This document shows positions 34,406-45,756 of a stretch of 64,000 nucleotides of DNA, one piece after another. The DNA lies in contig CAJQHZ010000020.1 of NCBI GenBank assembly GCA_905478295.1, forward strand, positions 62,001-126,000, given 5' to 3'. How positions within the stretch are numbered: the first letter of the stretch is position 1; every line of letters starts with the position of its first letter. The position numbers and the translations under genes are program-made. This DNA is from an uncultured Flavobacteriales bacterium. Its GTDB lineage: Bacteria > Bacteroidota > Bacteroidia > Flavobacteriales > Schleiferiaceae. Below the pieces are notes generated by a model, which saw only the letters and a program-made list of their open reading frames with translations, did not search any database and was not told where the DNA came from.

Positions 34406-35388
34406 TGCCTAAGGATACCTCCATTTTAGTGGTCCGATTATCCGCCATTGGCGATCTCGTCCTTGTAGCTCCCATAACTGCCCAACTGGCAAGAGAAGGC
34501 TATAGTGTTACTGTCCTATGTAAAGACGCCTATCGTTCAGTAGCGAGTTGTCTTCCTGGGGTAGAAGCCGTGCTTTCATGGGAAAAAGACCGTGCTGGAA
34601 TTAAAGCGCAAGTCTTCACGTTTGATGCGGTTCTGGATCTTCAAGGCACGTCAAAATCAAAGTACTGGTGTGGACAGCTTAATCGTCCTATACATACCTA
34701 TCAGAAACCGTATCTACGACGTGTGCTACTGCTTCTGACAAAGCAAAAGTCGTTTGCGCTAACTCCTGTTGTTCAGAGGTATGCTGCGGCTGCGGCACCG
34801 TTCTTTAACGGGGGGTTTAGTCCCAGGACGGCGGAATACAGACTGTGTTTGCCAGAAGTTCGCCTAGAATTGCCCCAGCAGCCCTATATCGCATTAGTAT
34901 TGGGGGGTTCGTATGCGGGTAAGCGCTTAGATTTTCACGCGTGGCGTGAAATTATGGACGGTTTGATAAGGCTTCAGATGCCATTGGTATTGGTTGGTGG
35001 TCCGGAAGAAGCTGGGATGGGCGAAAGTCTCGAGCAGCCTTTAGGAAGTGGCGCGAAGAATTATTGTGGAACTACAACGGTCATTGAAGGATTCAAAGCA
35101 ATAGAAAATGCAGCTCTTGTAATTAGTGGCGACACGGGATTTATGCATGCGGCGGCCAATTTCAGTCGACCACTCATCAGTTTATGGGGCGCCACACATC
35201 CTTCATTAGGTTTTGCACCTTGGCCAGCTTATGAAAAGCAACGCACTGTGATGACGGCAAGCGCTCTGAGTCCCATAAGTAAGCACGGAAAGGTACCTTG
35301 GTGGATGCCGAATCCCATGCGAAAATTACCTTTAGATGAGGTTATTTCGGCTGCTGTGTCGATTCTTCAGGATAAAACAACGCCTTAA
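34405..35388 (+). CDS. glycosyltransferase family 9 (heptosyltransferase-like)
   Basis: The 327-residue protein has the GT9 layout: ILVVRLSAIGDLVLVAPI at the start, a first Rossmann-like half with VLDLQGTSKSKYW, and a C-terminal half with LVGGPEE and ISGDTGFMHAAANFSRPLISLWGATHP. The DxGxxH-like segment GDTGFMHAA binds the nucleotide sugar in this family. GT9 enzymes add heptose or related sugars to lipopolysaccharide core in the cytoplasm. It follows the DUF6427 gene with a one-base overlap, and its last 47 bases overlap the thioesterase gene tail to tail. Confidence 0.92.
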   Translation: MPKDTSILVVRLSAIGDLVLVAPITAQLAREGYSVTVLCKDAYRSVASCLPGVEAVLSWEKDRAGIKAQVFTFDAVLDLQGTSKSKYWCGQLNRPIHTYQKPYLRRVLLLLTKQKSFALTPVVQRYAAAAAPFFNGGFSPRTAEYRLCLPEVRLELPQQPYIALVLGGSYAGKRLDFHAWREIMDGLIRLQMPLVLVGGPEEAGMGESLEQPLGSGAKNYCGTTTVIEGFKAIENAALVISGDTGFMHAAANFSRPLISLWGATHPSLGFAPWPAYEKQRTVMTASALSPISKHGKVPWWMPNPMRKLPLDEVISAAVSILQDKTTP

Positions 35389-35884
35389 GTTCAGTTGCGT
35401 CGTTCGGCTCCATTTTCCCTGCGATAATTAAAGCCAATTGGCGTCTGCGCAAAGCAGCCGCGTAACGTTCCTTTTCCAACGCTGTTTCAGGATGGATGGC
35501 CGGTACATTAATCGGACTCCCAATCTGATCTACCGCTACAAAAGTGAAAATTCCTTCATTCGCCTTAATTCGGCTGCCGTTTGGGTGTTGTTCCTCTAGA
35601 TAAACATCTGCGATGATTTCCATAGAAGAAGAAAAGGCCCTGGAAACCTTCGCTTCAATAGTAACAATGGCCCCGTGGGGTATAGGATTTTTGAATGCAA
35701 CGTTATTTATCGTAGAAGTAACGACCTGACGTTTGCAATGACGGTGTGCGGCGATTGCGCAGCAGCGGTCCATCCAGCTTAATAATTGGCCCCCGAAAAG
35801 GTTATTCAGCGTGTTTGTATCGTTGGGTAATACAATCTGCGTCATGACCGCAAGGCTGTCCTTGGGCGTTCTTAATTCTTCCAT
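35342..35884 (-). CDS. acyl-CoA thioesterase, hotdog fold
   Basis: The 180-residue protein has the YciA/BACH-type hotdog motif: NDTNTLNNLFGGQLLSWMDRCCAIAAHRH, where the Asn and Asp are part of the active site, followed by INNVAFKNPIPHGAIVTIEAKV. It should hydrolyse acyl-CoA to free acid and CoA. The C-terminal 40 residues form a helical extension (EKERYAAALRRRQLALI). Its 3' end overlaps the GT9 gene by 47 bases in convergent orientation. A -7 motif lies 20 bases before its start. Confidence 0.92.
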   Translation of the reverse strand: MEELRTPKDSLAVMTQIVLPNDTNTLNNLFGGQLLSWMDRCCAIAAHRHCKRQVVTSTINNVAFKNPIPHGAIVTIEAKVSRAFSSSMEIIADVYLEEQHPNGSRIKANEGIFTFVAVDQIGSPINVPAIHPETALEKERYAAALRRRQLALIIAGKMEPNDATELKALFYPEESTQQPK

Positions 35885-35904
35885 AATGTTTGTTGTTGCT
35901 AGCG

Positions 35905-35912
35905 CAAAGGTA
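35905..35912 (-). promoter_or_regulatory. -7 promoter element of the thioesterase gene
   Basis: On the minus strand this reads TACCTTTG, matching TAnnTTTG, and ends 20 bases before the start codon. The nearest upstream TTG is 26 bases away, longer than normal. Confidence 0.4.
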
Positions 35913-35922
35913 GCGCCTTAGA

Positions 35923-36867
35923 TTAGTAGGCGTATATCCAAGCGTACGAATTCACATCGGCTTTGATTTCAGAAAGGGCCAATTTAGCCTGCTCACGCGA
36001 ATCGAAACCGCCTAATCCAACTTTCATCAAAGATCCTGGTAAAACTTTCACTTCATGGCCTTTCCCTTGAAGCTCTTCCGCTAAAGTCAATGCGTTATTT
36101 TCTATTTTGAAGGAACCCACGACAATGTAGTAGCGCTTGCTTTCAGTTTTTACAGGACTTAGTGAAGGCGTATTTTCTTCAGCTGTTATCACTTTAATAT
36201 CTAAAGCTGTTTCACCAGGTAGCATGGTTTCAGTTTCGACGGCTTCGAAGCTATCAAGCGCTTCTTGTGCTATCGGTGTTTGAGTGAACCATCCAGCCAT
36301 TGTTTGCGGCGTGATGTCACTCTGATACACACCTAGGCTGATCAACGCAGTAATGGCCGCCGCTACTGCAGCTTTACGCCAAGAAGCGAGACCGTTTTCT
36401 CTTTGTTCGGTCACCATTTTTAAACTCGCTACTACTTTACTTTCTAATGCACTTGGTTCGCTAATTCGGTGCATCATCACGGCAGTGAACCCAAAACTGT
36501 TTGGGTCAAATTGATTTTCACGTTCCGGCTGGAACATCCCATTCTTGCGAAAGGATCCCAAACCGGTTAGCATCAAGACACTTCCAGAATCTAAAGTTGT
36601 TTGCCACTGATTTACCTTTCTTCGAATCCAACTTTCGGCTACCTCCATAGATCCTCCAAGAGTTCGCATGACGTTCGGAAGAAGCGTGTTTTCACTTGAC
36701 GATCGCGCAGGATTGAATGCGACATACTTACCACGAGGAAAGGCCGTGTTAGTTACGGCATCCCAACGGGCCTCTTTTTCCACCAAATAAAACGCACCCC
36801 AACCTGGGATTTGAACGCGATTTTTGGCGTTTAATGTTTGTATGATTAACTGTTCAATCTGCATCAC
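35923..36867 (-). CDS. HU-CCDC81 and SPOR domain protein
   Basis: The 314-residue protein joins three parts. Residues 1 to about 140 carry two HU-like (CCDC81-type) segments: VQIPGWGAFYLVEKEA with KYVAFNP, and a second with LTGLGSFRKNGMFQPERENQFDPNSFG. A single membrane helix follows (about 166-181, KAAVAAAITALISLGV). Residues 245-314 are a SPOR domain (YYIVVGSFKIENNALTLAEELQ, VGLGGFDSREQAKLAL), which binds denuded peptidoglycan at division sites. The membrane helix would put the HU-like part in the cytoplasm and SPOR in the periplasm. It is divergent from dprA. Confidence 0.92.
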   Translation of the reverse strand: MMQIEQLIIQTLNAKNRVQIPGWGAFYLVEKEARWDAVTNTAFPRGKYVAFNPARSSSENTLLPNVMRTLGGSMEVAESWIRRKVNQWQTTLDSGSVLMLTGLGSFRKNGMFQPERENQFDPNSFGFTAVMMHRISEPSALESKVVASLKMVTEQRENGLASWRKAAVAAAITALISLGVYQSDITPQTMAGWFTQTPIAQEALDSFEAVETETMLPGETALDIKVITAEENTPSLSPVKTESKRYYIVVGSFKIENNALTLAEELQGKGHEVKVLPGSLMKVGLGGFDSREQAKLALSEIKADVNSYAWIYAY

Positions 36868-36955
36868 TACAAATATGCGAAAGTTGTTAAGAACTCTATT
36901 TTATTACCTCGCCTAACGGTTGTAGTTTTTATACACAAACTGTTAATAACTGAGC

Positions 36956-39437
<2,482 letters not shown>

Positions 39438-39462
39438 GTCGAATACAAAATGAGTACAGAAT

Positions 39463-39495
39463 AAAAAAAGGGCGCCCATCGGGCGCCCTTTTTTT
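39463..39495. terminator. bidirectional terminator between gdhA and the alpha/beta hydrolase gene
   Basis: GGGCGCCC (39470-39477) pairs with GGGCGCCC (39481-39488) around an ATC loop, with an A-run before and a T-run after. It serves both convergent genes; the hydrolase stop codon falls at its right edge. Confidence 0.92.
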
Positions 39496-40321
39496 ATGCC
39501 GCGCCGCCGGGCGTCAGCGATTTCCACCATTGAAGCACGGCTGCAACGCAGCCGTCTCTATCTGACATGTGGCCCATATGACCGTACGGCGATTCGTACT
39601 GAAAAGTTACTCCCGGTGCCTCCCACCATTGTTGAACTTGGTCAAAGGGGATGACGGTATCCTGCCTACCTGCAAAAACTGCTATTCCTCGTTCTTTCAA
39701 ATGTGTGGGCGGTTGGTGCAGTATAAGACTGCGGTCCACGCGCTTTTTCATGCCATAAATGGCTGCGACGATCCCTTGTGTTTCCATTTGAAGTGTCCGC
39801 GCAATCAACGCTTCAATGTCCGATTTAATGGTTTCACGTGTTTTCGCGTCAAAAAGCTGTGGGATCGATGCGCGGACGAAGGTGTTTTTATTTTGTTTCA
39901 CCAATTCCACGGCACGTTCCCGCACGAGTTTCCGTTCTACTGAATCCGGTTCCGGAGTAGAGAAAAACAGTCCTAGTCCAACCAATTGTTCCGGATAATG
40001 TGTAGCAAATTCAAGTCCAACATAGCCGCCCATGCTGTGGCCTAAAAGCAGAAACGGTTGCAGATTAAGGTGTGTTGTAATGGCATAAACTGCGTCGGCC
40101 ATAAACTCCATGGAGTGTTCGTATCCGAAGGAGGATGTTGCGCCGTGACCCGGTAAGTCTATGGTTAATACACTCCCAAAAGCAGTCCATTGCGGTAACA
40201 ATTCTTTCCACATGTGCAGGTTCTCAAGAAAACCGTGGACTAATACAAGCGGAGGAGCTGTGGACTCGCTGGAATAAAATTCGTAGTGGAGCGAAGCGCC
40301 GTGGTACTCTAAGAACGGCAT
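39494..40321 (-). CDS. alpha/beta hydrolase
   Basis: The 275-residue protein is a typical soluble alpha/beta hydrolase: oxyanion segment LVHGFLENLHMW (about 27-38), nucleophile elbow LGHSMGG (Ser96), an acid in GRQDTVIP, and a His in the C-terminal GHMGHMSD region. The substrate is not evident; the sequence resembles many esterase or MhpC-like enzymes. Its start overlaps the stop of the aminopeptidase gene by one base (TAATG), so the two are co-expressed. Confidence 0.88.
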   Translation of the reverse strand: MPFLEYHGASLHYEFYSSESTAPPLVLVHGFLENLHMWKELLPQWTAFGSVLTIDLPGHGATSSFGYEHSMEFMADAVYAITTHLNLQPFLLLGHSMGGYVGLEFATHYPEQLVGLGLFFSTPEPDSVERKLVRERAVELVKQNKNTFVRASIPQLFDAKTRETIKSDIEALIARTLQMETQGIVAAIYGMKKRVDRSLILHQPPTHLKERGIAVFAGRQDTVIPFDQVQQWWEAPGVTFQYESPYGHMGHMSDRDGCVAAVLQWWKSLTPGGAA

Positions 40322-41610
40322 TAGCCTGCCATAAATGCCTCGATTTCTTCCACGGTTTTCGGGATTTCACGAGTCAAATTTTCATGTCCTTCTTTGGTAA
40401 TAACGATGTCGTCCTCGATGCGAATACCTAGGCCCTCTTCGGGTATGTAAATGCCGGGTTCTACCGTGAATACCATGCCTTCTTCAACTGGGATGGTCCA
40501 CAACCCATAATCGTGTACATCTAGTCCTAAATAGTGGCTGGTTCCATGCATAAAGTACTTCTTGTATGCGGGCCATGCTGGATCTTCATTGGCTACATTT
40601 TCAGCTGAAATCAAACCAAGACTTAAAAGTTCTTTAGTCATTAATTCCCCAACTTCTTTGTGGAAAACGTCAAGCATGGTACCCGGTCGAAGTAGCGCTA
40701 TTGCGCCTTCGTGTACGCGTAGCACTGCATTATATACTTCCTTCTGACGCGCCGTGAATTTCCCACTAATCGGGAAACAGCGCGTAACATCACAAGTGTA
40801 GTTACCGTATTCAGCACCAACGTCGAACAAAACTAGATCACCGTCTTTACATTGATCATTGTTTTCAATGTAATGCAGGACATTAGCGTTATTGCCAGCT
40901 GCAATGATGGGTGTATAAGCGAAACCTCGGCTGCGATTGGTTAGAAATTCATGCATGAATTCGGCTTCCAATTCGTATTCCCAAACTCCTGGCCTTAAAA
41001 ATTTCAACACACGCTTGTACCCCTTTGTCGTGACCTCGGCGGCAATGCGCATGACTTCCAGTTCATGTTCACCCTTCGTCCCGCGAATACGGTGTAAGAT
41101 GGGTTGACTGCGCTCATATTCGTGTCCTGGATAGTGGTCTGTTAACCATTTATTCATTCGATCGTGTCGCATCTCCGTTTCCACGTGAGCGCGGAGGTGT
41201 TCGTTTCCGTTGATGTAAATGCGTTCCGCGTTCACCGCCATTTCGTTAAATACCCGTTCGAATTCCGATAGCCAAAACACGGTTTTGATGCCACTGATCT
41301 CAAAGGCCTCTTCTTTAGTGTATTTAGCGCCTTCCCAAACGGCAATGAGGTCATTGGTTTCCTTCAAAAACAATACTTCGCGAAGATGCTCCTTGTGCGT
41401 ATCGGGGAATAAAACGAGTATACTTTCTTCTTGGTCAGCGCCACTTAAATATAAAATATCACTGTGTTGTTTGAACGGCAAGTGTGCATCCGCAGAGGTT
41501 GGATACACATCGTTTGAAGTGAATATGGCTAAGGCATTAGACTTTAAATGCGCTGTAAATTTTTTGCGGTTTTCAATGAAAATGGAGCTGTTGAGTTTGT
41601 GGTAACGCAT
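40321..41610 (-). CDS. Xaa-Pro aminopeptidase (aminopeptidase P)
   Basis: The 429-residue enzyme should release an N-terminal residue that precedes proline. The N-terminal half is the creatinase-like domain; the C-terminal pita-bread domain has the five metal ligands in DVGAEYGNYTCDVTR (two Asp), MHGTSHYLGLDVHD (His), FTVEPGIYIPEE (Glu) and GIRIEDDIVIT (Glu). Length and motifs match PepP. It is divergent from sdhC over a 126-base region that contains two palindromes. Confidence 0.94.
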   Translation of the reverse strand: MRYHKLNSSIFIENRKKFTAHLKSNALAIFTSNDVYPTSADAHLPFKQHSDILYLSGADQEESILVLFPDTHKEHLREVLFLKETNDLIAVWEGAKYTKEEAFEISGIKTVFWLSEFERVFNEMAVNAERIYINGNEHLRAHVETEMRHDRMNKWLTDHYPGHEYERSQPILHRIRGTKGEHELEVMRIAAEVTTKGYKRVLKFLRPGVWEYELEAEFMHEFLTNRSRGFAYTPIIAAGNNANVLHYIENNDQCKDGDLVLFDVGAEYGNYTCDVTRCFPISGKFTARQKEVYNAVLRVHEGAIALLRPGTMLDVFHKEVGELMTKELLSLGLISAENVANEDPAWPAYKKYFMHGTSHYLGLDVHDYGLWTIPVEEGMVFTVEPGIYIPEEGLGIRIEDDIVITKEGHENLTREIPKTVEEIEAFMAG

Positions 41611-41622
41611 GATAGGTAATAA

Positions 41623-41645
41623 CTAAATTAATTTAGAACAGTTCT
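41623..41645. promoter_or_regulatory. two overlapping palindromes, possible operator
   Basis: CTAAATTAATTTAG (41623-41636) is a perfect 14-base palindrome, and TAGAACAGTTCTA (41634-41646) a second, with a one-base centre. They overlap in the divergent region between the aminopeptidase and sdhC genes. This could be a binding site for a dimeric regulator of either gene. The first is AT-rich and partly expected by chance. Confidence 0.3.
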
Positions 41646-41691
41646 ATGATTGATTTGTATCACAATCTTAGATAAACCAAAGTCTGTGATG

Positions 41692-41699
41692 TAAATTTG
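41692..41699 (+). promoter_or_regulatory. -7 promoter element of sdhCAB
   Basis: TAAATTTG matches TAnnTTTG and ends 37 bases before the sdhC ATG at 41737. No TTG lies at the -33 distance. Confidence 0.45.
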
Positions 41700-41736
41700 T
41701 TGAGTCAAAATTAGGCTATTAAACTTTAAATTGCTC

Positions 41737-42432
41737 ATGGCAACAACTTCGAAAGGGCTTTTTGGCTCTTCTTTAGCGCGAAAGTACTGGATGGCAGTAT
41801 CCGGACTTTTTCTTTGCACCTTCCTAGTAGGCCACTTGTTAGGGAATTTTCAGCTTTTTGTATCTGGTGAAGAAGGTAAGTTAGCCTTCAATGAATACGG
41901 TCACTTTATGACCACTTTTCCTGTAGTTAAGGTGTTGTCTTACCTCACTTACTTTAGCGTTGTTTTGCATACGGTCGATGGAATTATGCTTGCGCTTCAA
42001 AATCGCGCTGCGCGCCCTGTTGGTTATGTGAAAGAAAAGCAATCGGCGAACGCTTCGTGGGCTTCGCGAAAAATGGCTCTTCTTGGAACACTTACGCTAT
42101 TTTTCATCATTGTTCACATGAAAAGCTTTTGGTATGAAATGCACTTTGGTGCGTTGGGCCTTGATGCAAACGGAAATAAAGATTTATGGACACTCACTGT
42201 TACTGCATTTGAGCAATGGTGGTATGCAGCGTTTTACATAGTGGCCATTACGGGACTGGCATTTCACTTAAGTCACGGTGCACAGAGCGCCTTTCAGACG
42301 TTGGGCATTAACCACCCAAAATACACCCCTATCATCCAAAAGACTATGACGGCATTGGCTTGGTTGATCCCTGCAGGATTTGTTGCAGTGGCTGTATTCC
42401 TATACGTCGTTCAACCGGGTCAAAACTTATAA
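41737..42432 (+). CDS. sdhC: succinate dehydrogenase cytochrome b subunit
   Basis: This 231-residue membrane subunit anchors the enzyme, carries heme b and passes electrons to menaquinone. It has five membrane helices and conserved His residues in them ([40 protein letters not shown]), as in the single-subunit b558-type anchors of Bacteroidota, which lack SdhD. The ATG at 41737 is preferred to a TTG two codons upstream. It leads the sdhCAB operon, ten bases before sdhA. Confidence 0.94.
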   Translation: MATTSKGLFGSSLARKYWMAVSGLFLCTFLVGHLLGNFQLFVSGEEGKLAFNEYGHFMTTFPVVKVLSYLTYFSVVLHTVDGIMLALQNRAARPVGYVKEKQSANASWASRKMALLGTLTLFFIIVHMKSFWYEMHFGALGLDANGNKDLWTLTVTAFEQWWYAAFYIVAITGLAFHLSHGAQSAFQTLGINHPKYTPIIQKTMTALAWLIPAGFVAVAVFLYVVQPGQNL

Positions 42433-42442
42433 TTCACTTAGT

Positions 42443-44443
42443 ATGGCATTAGATTCTAAAGTTCCAGAAGGCGTATTAGCCGATAAGTGGACGAAGCATA
42501 AAGGTGAGATTCCATTAGTATCACCAGCGAATAAGCGATTATTAGATATCATCGTTGTAGGAACAGGCCTTGCAGGTTCTTCCGCTGCTGCATCTCTCGC
42601 AGAGATGGGATATAATGTAAAGGCATTCTGTTTTCAGGATTCTCCTCGCCGTGCACACTCTATTGCAGCGCAAGGAGGAATTAATGCTGCGAAGAATTAT
42701 CAAAACGACGGAGATTCTGTACACCGCTTATTTTATGACACCATTAAAGGGGGTGATTACCGTTCAAGAGAAGGTAACGTTCACCGCTTGGCAGAAGTTA
42801 GTCGAAACATTATTGACCAGTGCGTGGCTCAAGGTGTTCCTTTTGCACGTGATTATGGTGGTTTACTGGATAACCGTTCGTTCGGTGGCGTTCAGGTGAG
42901 CCGTACGTTTTACGCCAAAGGTCAAACAGGTCAACAACTATTGCTTGGCGCATATTCTGCCCTTAACCGCCAAATCGCTAAGGGCCGCGTGAAAATGTAC
43001 GCCCGTCATGAAATGCAAGAATTGGTAGTTGTGGATGGCAAGGCTCGCGGAATTATCGCGAAAAACCTGGTTACTGGCGAGTTTGAACGTCATAGCGCAC
43101 ACGCTGTATTGTTGTGTACAGGTGGCTATGGAAACGTATTCTTCCTATCAACAAATGCGATGGGTTCGAACGTTACCGCAGCATGGAAAGCGCACCGTAA
43201 AGGGGCTTATATGGCGAATCCATGTTTCACTCAAATACACCCTACTTGTATTCCAGTAAGTGGTGAGAACCAAAGTAAATTAACACTCATGTCGGAATCG
43301 TTACGTAACGATGGCCGTATTTGGGTTCCTGCAAAGAAAGAGGATGCTGAAGCGATCCGTAGTGGTAAACTTCACCCGAACGACATTGCAGAAGAACATA
43401 GAGATTACTACCTAGAGCGTCGCTACCCGGCCTTTGGTAACCTTGTTCCTCGTGATGTTGCGTCTAGAGCGGCAAAAGAACGTTGCGATGCAGGATATGG
43501 AATTAATAAAACCGGAGAGGCAGTTTATCTGGATTTTGCGGCTGCTATTATGCGCTACGGTGGAGAAGAAGCCCACGTTAAAGGCTTGAAAAACCCTTCT
43601 GATGTTGAGGTTAAAGCCTTAGGTGAGAAGGTTGTTGAAGCGAAATACGGAAACCTATTCCAGATGTATGAGAAGATTACAGCATCTAATCCATATAAGG
43701 AGCCGATGATGATCTATCCAGCGGTGCATTACACCATGGGAGGTCTTTGGGTCGACTATAATTTAATGACCACTGTACCCGGTTGTTTTGCATTAGGTGA
43801 GGCAAATTTCTCTGACCATGGCGCGAACCGCCTAGGGGCATCAGCTTTGATGCAGGGTCTTGCTGACGGTTACTTCGTGGCTCCTTACACCGTAGGAGAA
43901 TTCTTAAGTACGGACATTCGTACGGGAAGAATCTCAACGGATAGCCCGGAATTTGAAGCTGCTGAACAAGCGGTTCGTGAGCGCACAGAAAAGTTTATTA
44001 CTAATAACGGTACGAAGTCAGTAGATTTCTTCCACAAGCGTCTGGGTAAGATCATGTGGAACGAAGTAGGTATGGCGCGTAATGAAGAAGGCTTGAAGCA
44101 AGCCATAGCTGATATTCAAGCTTTACGCGAAGAATTCTATGCGGATGTTCGTGTATTGGGCGCAGCAAACGGAATGAATCCGGAGCTAGATAAAGCGGGT
44201 CGTGTAGCCGATCTTATTGAATTGGGTGAGCTTATGGCAAAAGATGCACTAGAGCGCAATGAGAGTTGTGGTGGTCACTTCCGTGAGGAATACCAAAGCG
44301 CAGAAGGAGAAGCCCTTCGTGATGATGAAAATTTCGCCTTTGTAAGTGCATGGGAGTTCACAGGAATTCCTGCAGAAGCTAATCTGCACAAAGAAGAATT
44401 GACTTTCGAGAATGTTGAATTAAAGACGCGTTCTTACAAATAA
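42443..44443 (+). CDS. sdhA: succinate dehydrogenase/fumarate reductase flavoprotein
   Basis: SdhA oxidises succinate to fumarate with covalently bound FAD. The 666-residue protein has the FAD dinucleotide motif [18 protein letters not shown], the flavin-attachment region [19 protein letters not shown], the LLCTGGYGN segment, and [23 protein letters not shown] near the C-terminal part. The open frame begins at 42380 inside sdhC, but the ATG at 42443 starts the conserved region ([10 protein letters not shown]) and lies ten bases after the sdhC stop. Confidence 0.96.
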   Translation: MALDSKVPEGVLADKWTKHKGEIPLVSPANKRLLDIIVVGTGLAGSSAAASLAEMGYNVKAFCFQDSPRRAHSIAAQGGINAAKNYQNDGDSVHRLFYDTIKGGDYRSREGNVHRLAEVSRNIIDQCVAQGVPFARDYGGLLDNRSFGGVQVSRTFYAKGQTGQQLLLGAYSALNRQIAKGRVKMYARHEMQELVVVDGKARGIIAKNLVTGEFERHSAHAVLLCTGGYGNVFFLSTNAMGSNVTAAWKAHRKGAYMANPCFTQIHPTCIPVSGENQSKLTLMSESLRNDGRIWVPAKKEDAEAIRSGKLHPNDIAEEHRDYYLERRYPAFGNLVPRDVASRAAKERCDAGYGINKTGEAVYLDFAAAIMRYGGEEAHVKGLKNPSDVEVKALGEKVVEAKYGNLFQMYEKITASNPYKEPMMIYPAVHYTMGGLWVDYNLMTTVPGCFALGEANFSDHGANRLGASALMQGLADGYFVAPYTVGEFLSTDIRTGRISTDSPEFEAAEQAVRERTEKFITNNGTKSVDFFHKRLGKIMWNEVGMARNEEGLKQAIADIQALREEFYADVRVLGAANGMNPELDKAGRVADLIELGELMAKDALERNESCGGHFREEYQSAEGEALRDDENFAFVSAWEFTGIPAEANLHKEELTFENVELKTRSYK

Positions 44444-44451
44444 TTGGACCT

Positions 44452-45204
44452 ATGGATTTAACGTTAAAAATCTGGAGACAAAACGGCCCCCAAGAAAAGG
44501 GCGAGATGAAAACATACCCAATCTCCGGGGTTGAGCAGGACATGAGCTTTCTTGAAATGTTGGATTACCTCAATGATCAGTTGATTAACGAAGGTATTGA
44601 GCCCGTTGTTTTCGACCACGATTGTCGTGAAGGGATTTGCGGTATGTGTTCTTTATTCATCAATGGTGAGGCACACGGTCCAGGCCGTAAGGTTACAACA
44701 TGTCAATTGCACATGCGCGAATTCAAAAGTGGCGACACGATCTACATCGAGCCGTTCCGTGCGAAGGCGTTCCCTATTATCAAGGATTTGATGGTAGACC
44801 GTTCAGCTTTTGACCGTATTCAACGCGCAGGTGGATACATTAGTGTGAATACTTCCGGAAATACAATTGATGCGAATGCCATTCCAGTGCCGAAGGAAAA
44901 CGCGGATAAGGCATTTGATGCTGCAACTTGTATCGGTTGTGGGGCTTGTGTTGCAACGTGTAAAAACTCTTCAGCGATGTTGTTCGCATCAGCGAAGATC
45001 AGCCAGTTCTCATTGCTTCCACAAGGGCAGCCTGAGGCGAAAGAGCGCGTGTTGAACATGGTACATCAAATGGATTTGGAAGGTTTTGGTAACTGTACAA
45101 ACACCGGAGCATGCGAAGTGGAGTGTCCTAAAGGCATTTCGTTAGAGAACATCGCACGCATGAATCGCGATTATTTGTTCGCTTCGTTGAGCAGCAATAA
45201 ATAG
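44452..45204 (+). CDS. sdhB: succinate dehydrogenase iron-sulfur subunit
   Basis: The 250-residue subunit carries three Fe-S clusters linking FAD to the heme. The 2Fe-2S ligands are in CREGICGMC plus a later Cys (TTCQLH), the 4Fe-4S ligands in [13 protein letters not shown], and the 3Fe-4S and remaining ligands in [15 protein letters not shown]. These are complete. It is the last gene of the sdh operon, eight bases after sdhA, and a terminator follows at 45243-45268. Confidence 0.96.
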   Translation: MDLTLKIWRQNGPQEKGEMKTYPISGVEQDMSFLEMLDYLNDQLINEGIEPVVFDHDCREGICGMCSLFINGEAHGPGRKVTTCQLHMREFKSGDTIYIEPFRAKAFPIIKDLMVDRSAFDRIQRAGGYISVNTSGNTIDANAIPVPKENADKAFDAATCIGCGACVATCKNSSAMLFASAKISQFSLLPQGQPEAKERVLNMVHQMDLEGFGNCTNTGACEVECPKGISLENIARMNRDYLFASLSSNK

Positions 45205-45240
45205 AATCTTATGTTAGCCCTGAGAAGGGCAAACACACAT

Positions 45241-45268
45241 AAACCCCGGCCTTTGGTCGGGGTTTTTT
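45241..45268. terminator. bidirectional terminator between sdhB and the GyrI-like gene
   Basis: ACCCCGGCC (45243-45251) pairs with GGTCGGGGT (45255-45263) around a TTT loop, with one G-T pair. A run of T follows and A residues precede, so it works both ways between the convergent genes. Confidence 0.92.
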
Positions 45269-45740
45269 ATTTCTTCGGGCGAATGGGGATGTAAATATCT
45301 TCTTCTGAAGTAGGATCGTCATTCTTGTATTTTGAACCTAGTCGTTCGAAGTGTGGCCTATCGTCAAGCTCCCATTCGCTATTGGGTAGCCATTGACTGT
45401 AGATGAAGCGCCATATGGAAGAGTCATTAGAAAGACCTTTGTAGTGGAATACGGCATAAGTGCCAGCAGGAATTTCCAAGTGCTCGAGCCCATCGTTAGG
45501 ACCGGTAACTTCTGCACCGCCCCAATAGGTAAAATTTGGATCTGCGGTAGGACCGAAAACGGGGATACCTTCAAAGGCGCGTAGGGAAATAAGATCTTTG
45601 TTTTTACGGTTGCTCACGCGAGAAAGCTGTGGCATCACACGGGGCCACAGGGTCCATGGAGTGAATGATTGAAGTGTCATGGGTTCAGAAGCTCCGCAAA
45701 GCACAGCACCTTCAAAATTCAAAATAGTGGGTTCAATCAT
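45267..45740 (-). CDS. GyrI-like small-molecule-binding domain protein
   Basis: The 157-residue protein resembles stand-alone effector-binding domains of the AraC/BmrR type (GyrI-like): ending strands around IPAGTYAVFHYKGLSND, a WRFIYSQWLPNSEWELDDRPHFERL segment with Trp and acidic residues, and DIYIPIRPKK as the typical final strand. Such domains bind hydrophobic or cationic small molecules. No DNA-binding helix is present. It stands alone between the sdh terminator and lepA. Function is not known. Confidence 0.85.
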   Translation of the reverse strand: MIEPTILNFEGAVLCGASEPMTLQSFTPWTLWPRVMPQLSRVSNRKNKDLISLRAFEGIPVFGPTADPNFTYWGGAEVTGPNDGLEHLEIPAGTYAVFHYKGLSNDSSIWRFIYSQWLPNSEWELDDRPHFERLGSKYKNDDPTSEEDIYIPIRPKK

Positions 45741-45756
45741 ACCCTCAAGTTACGTA

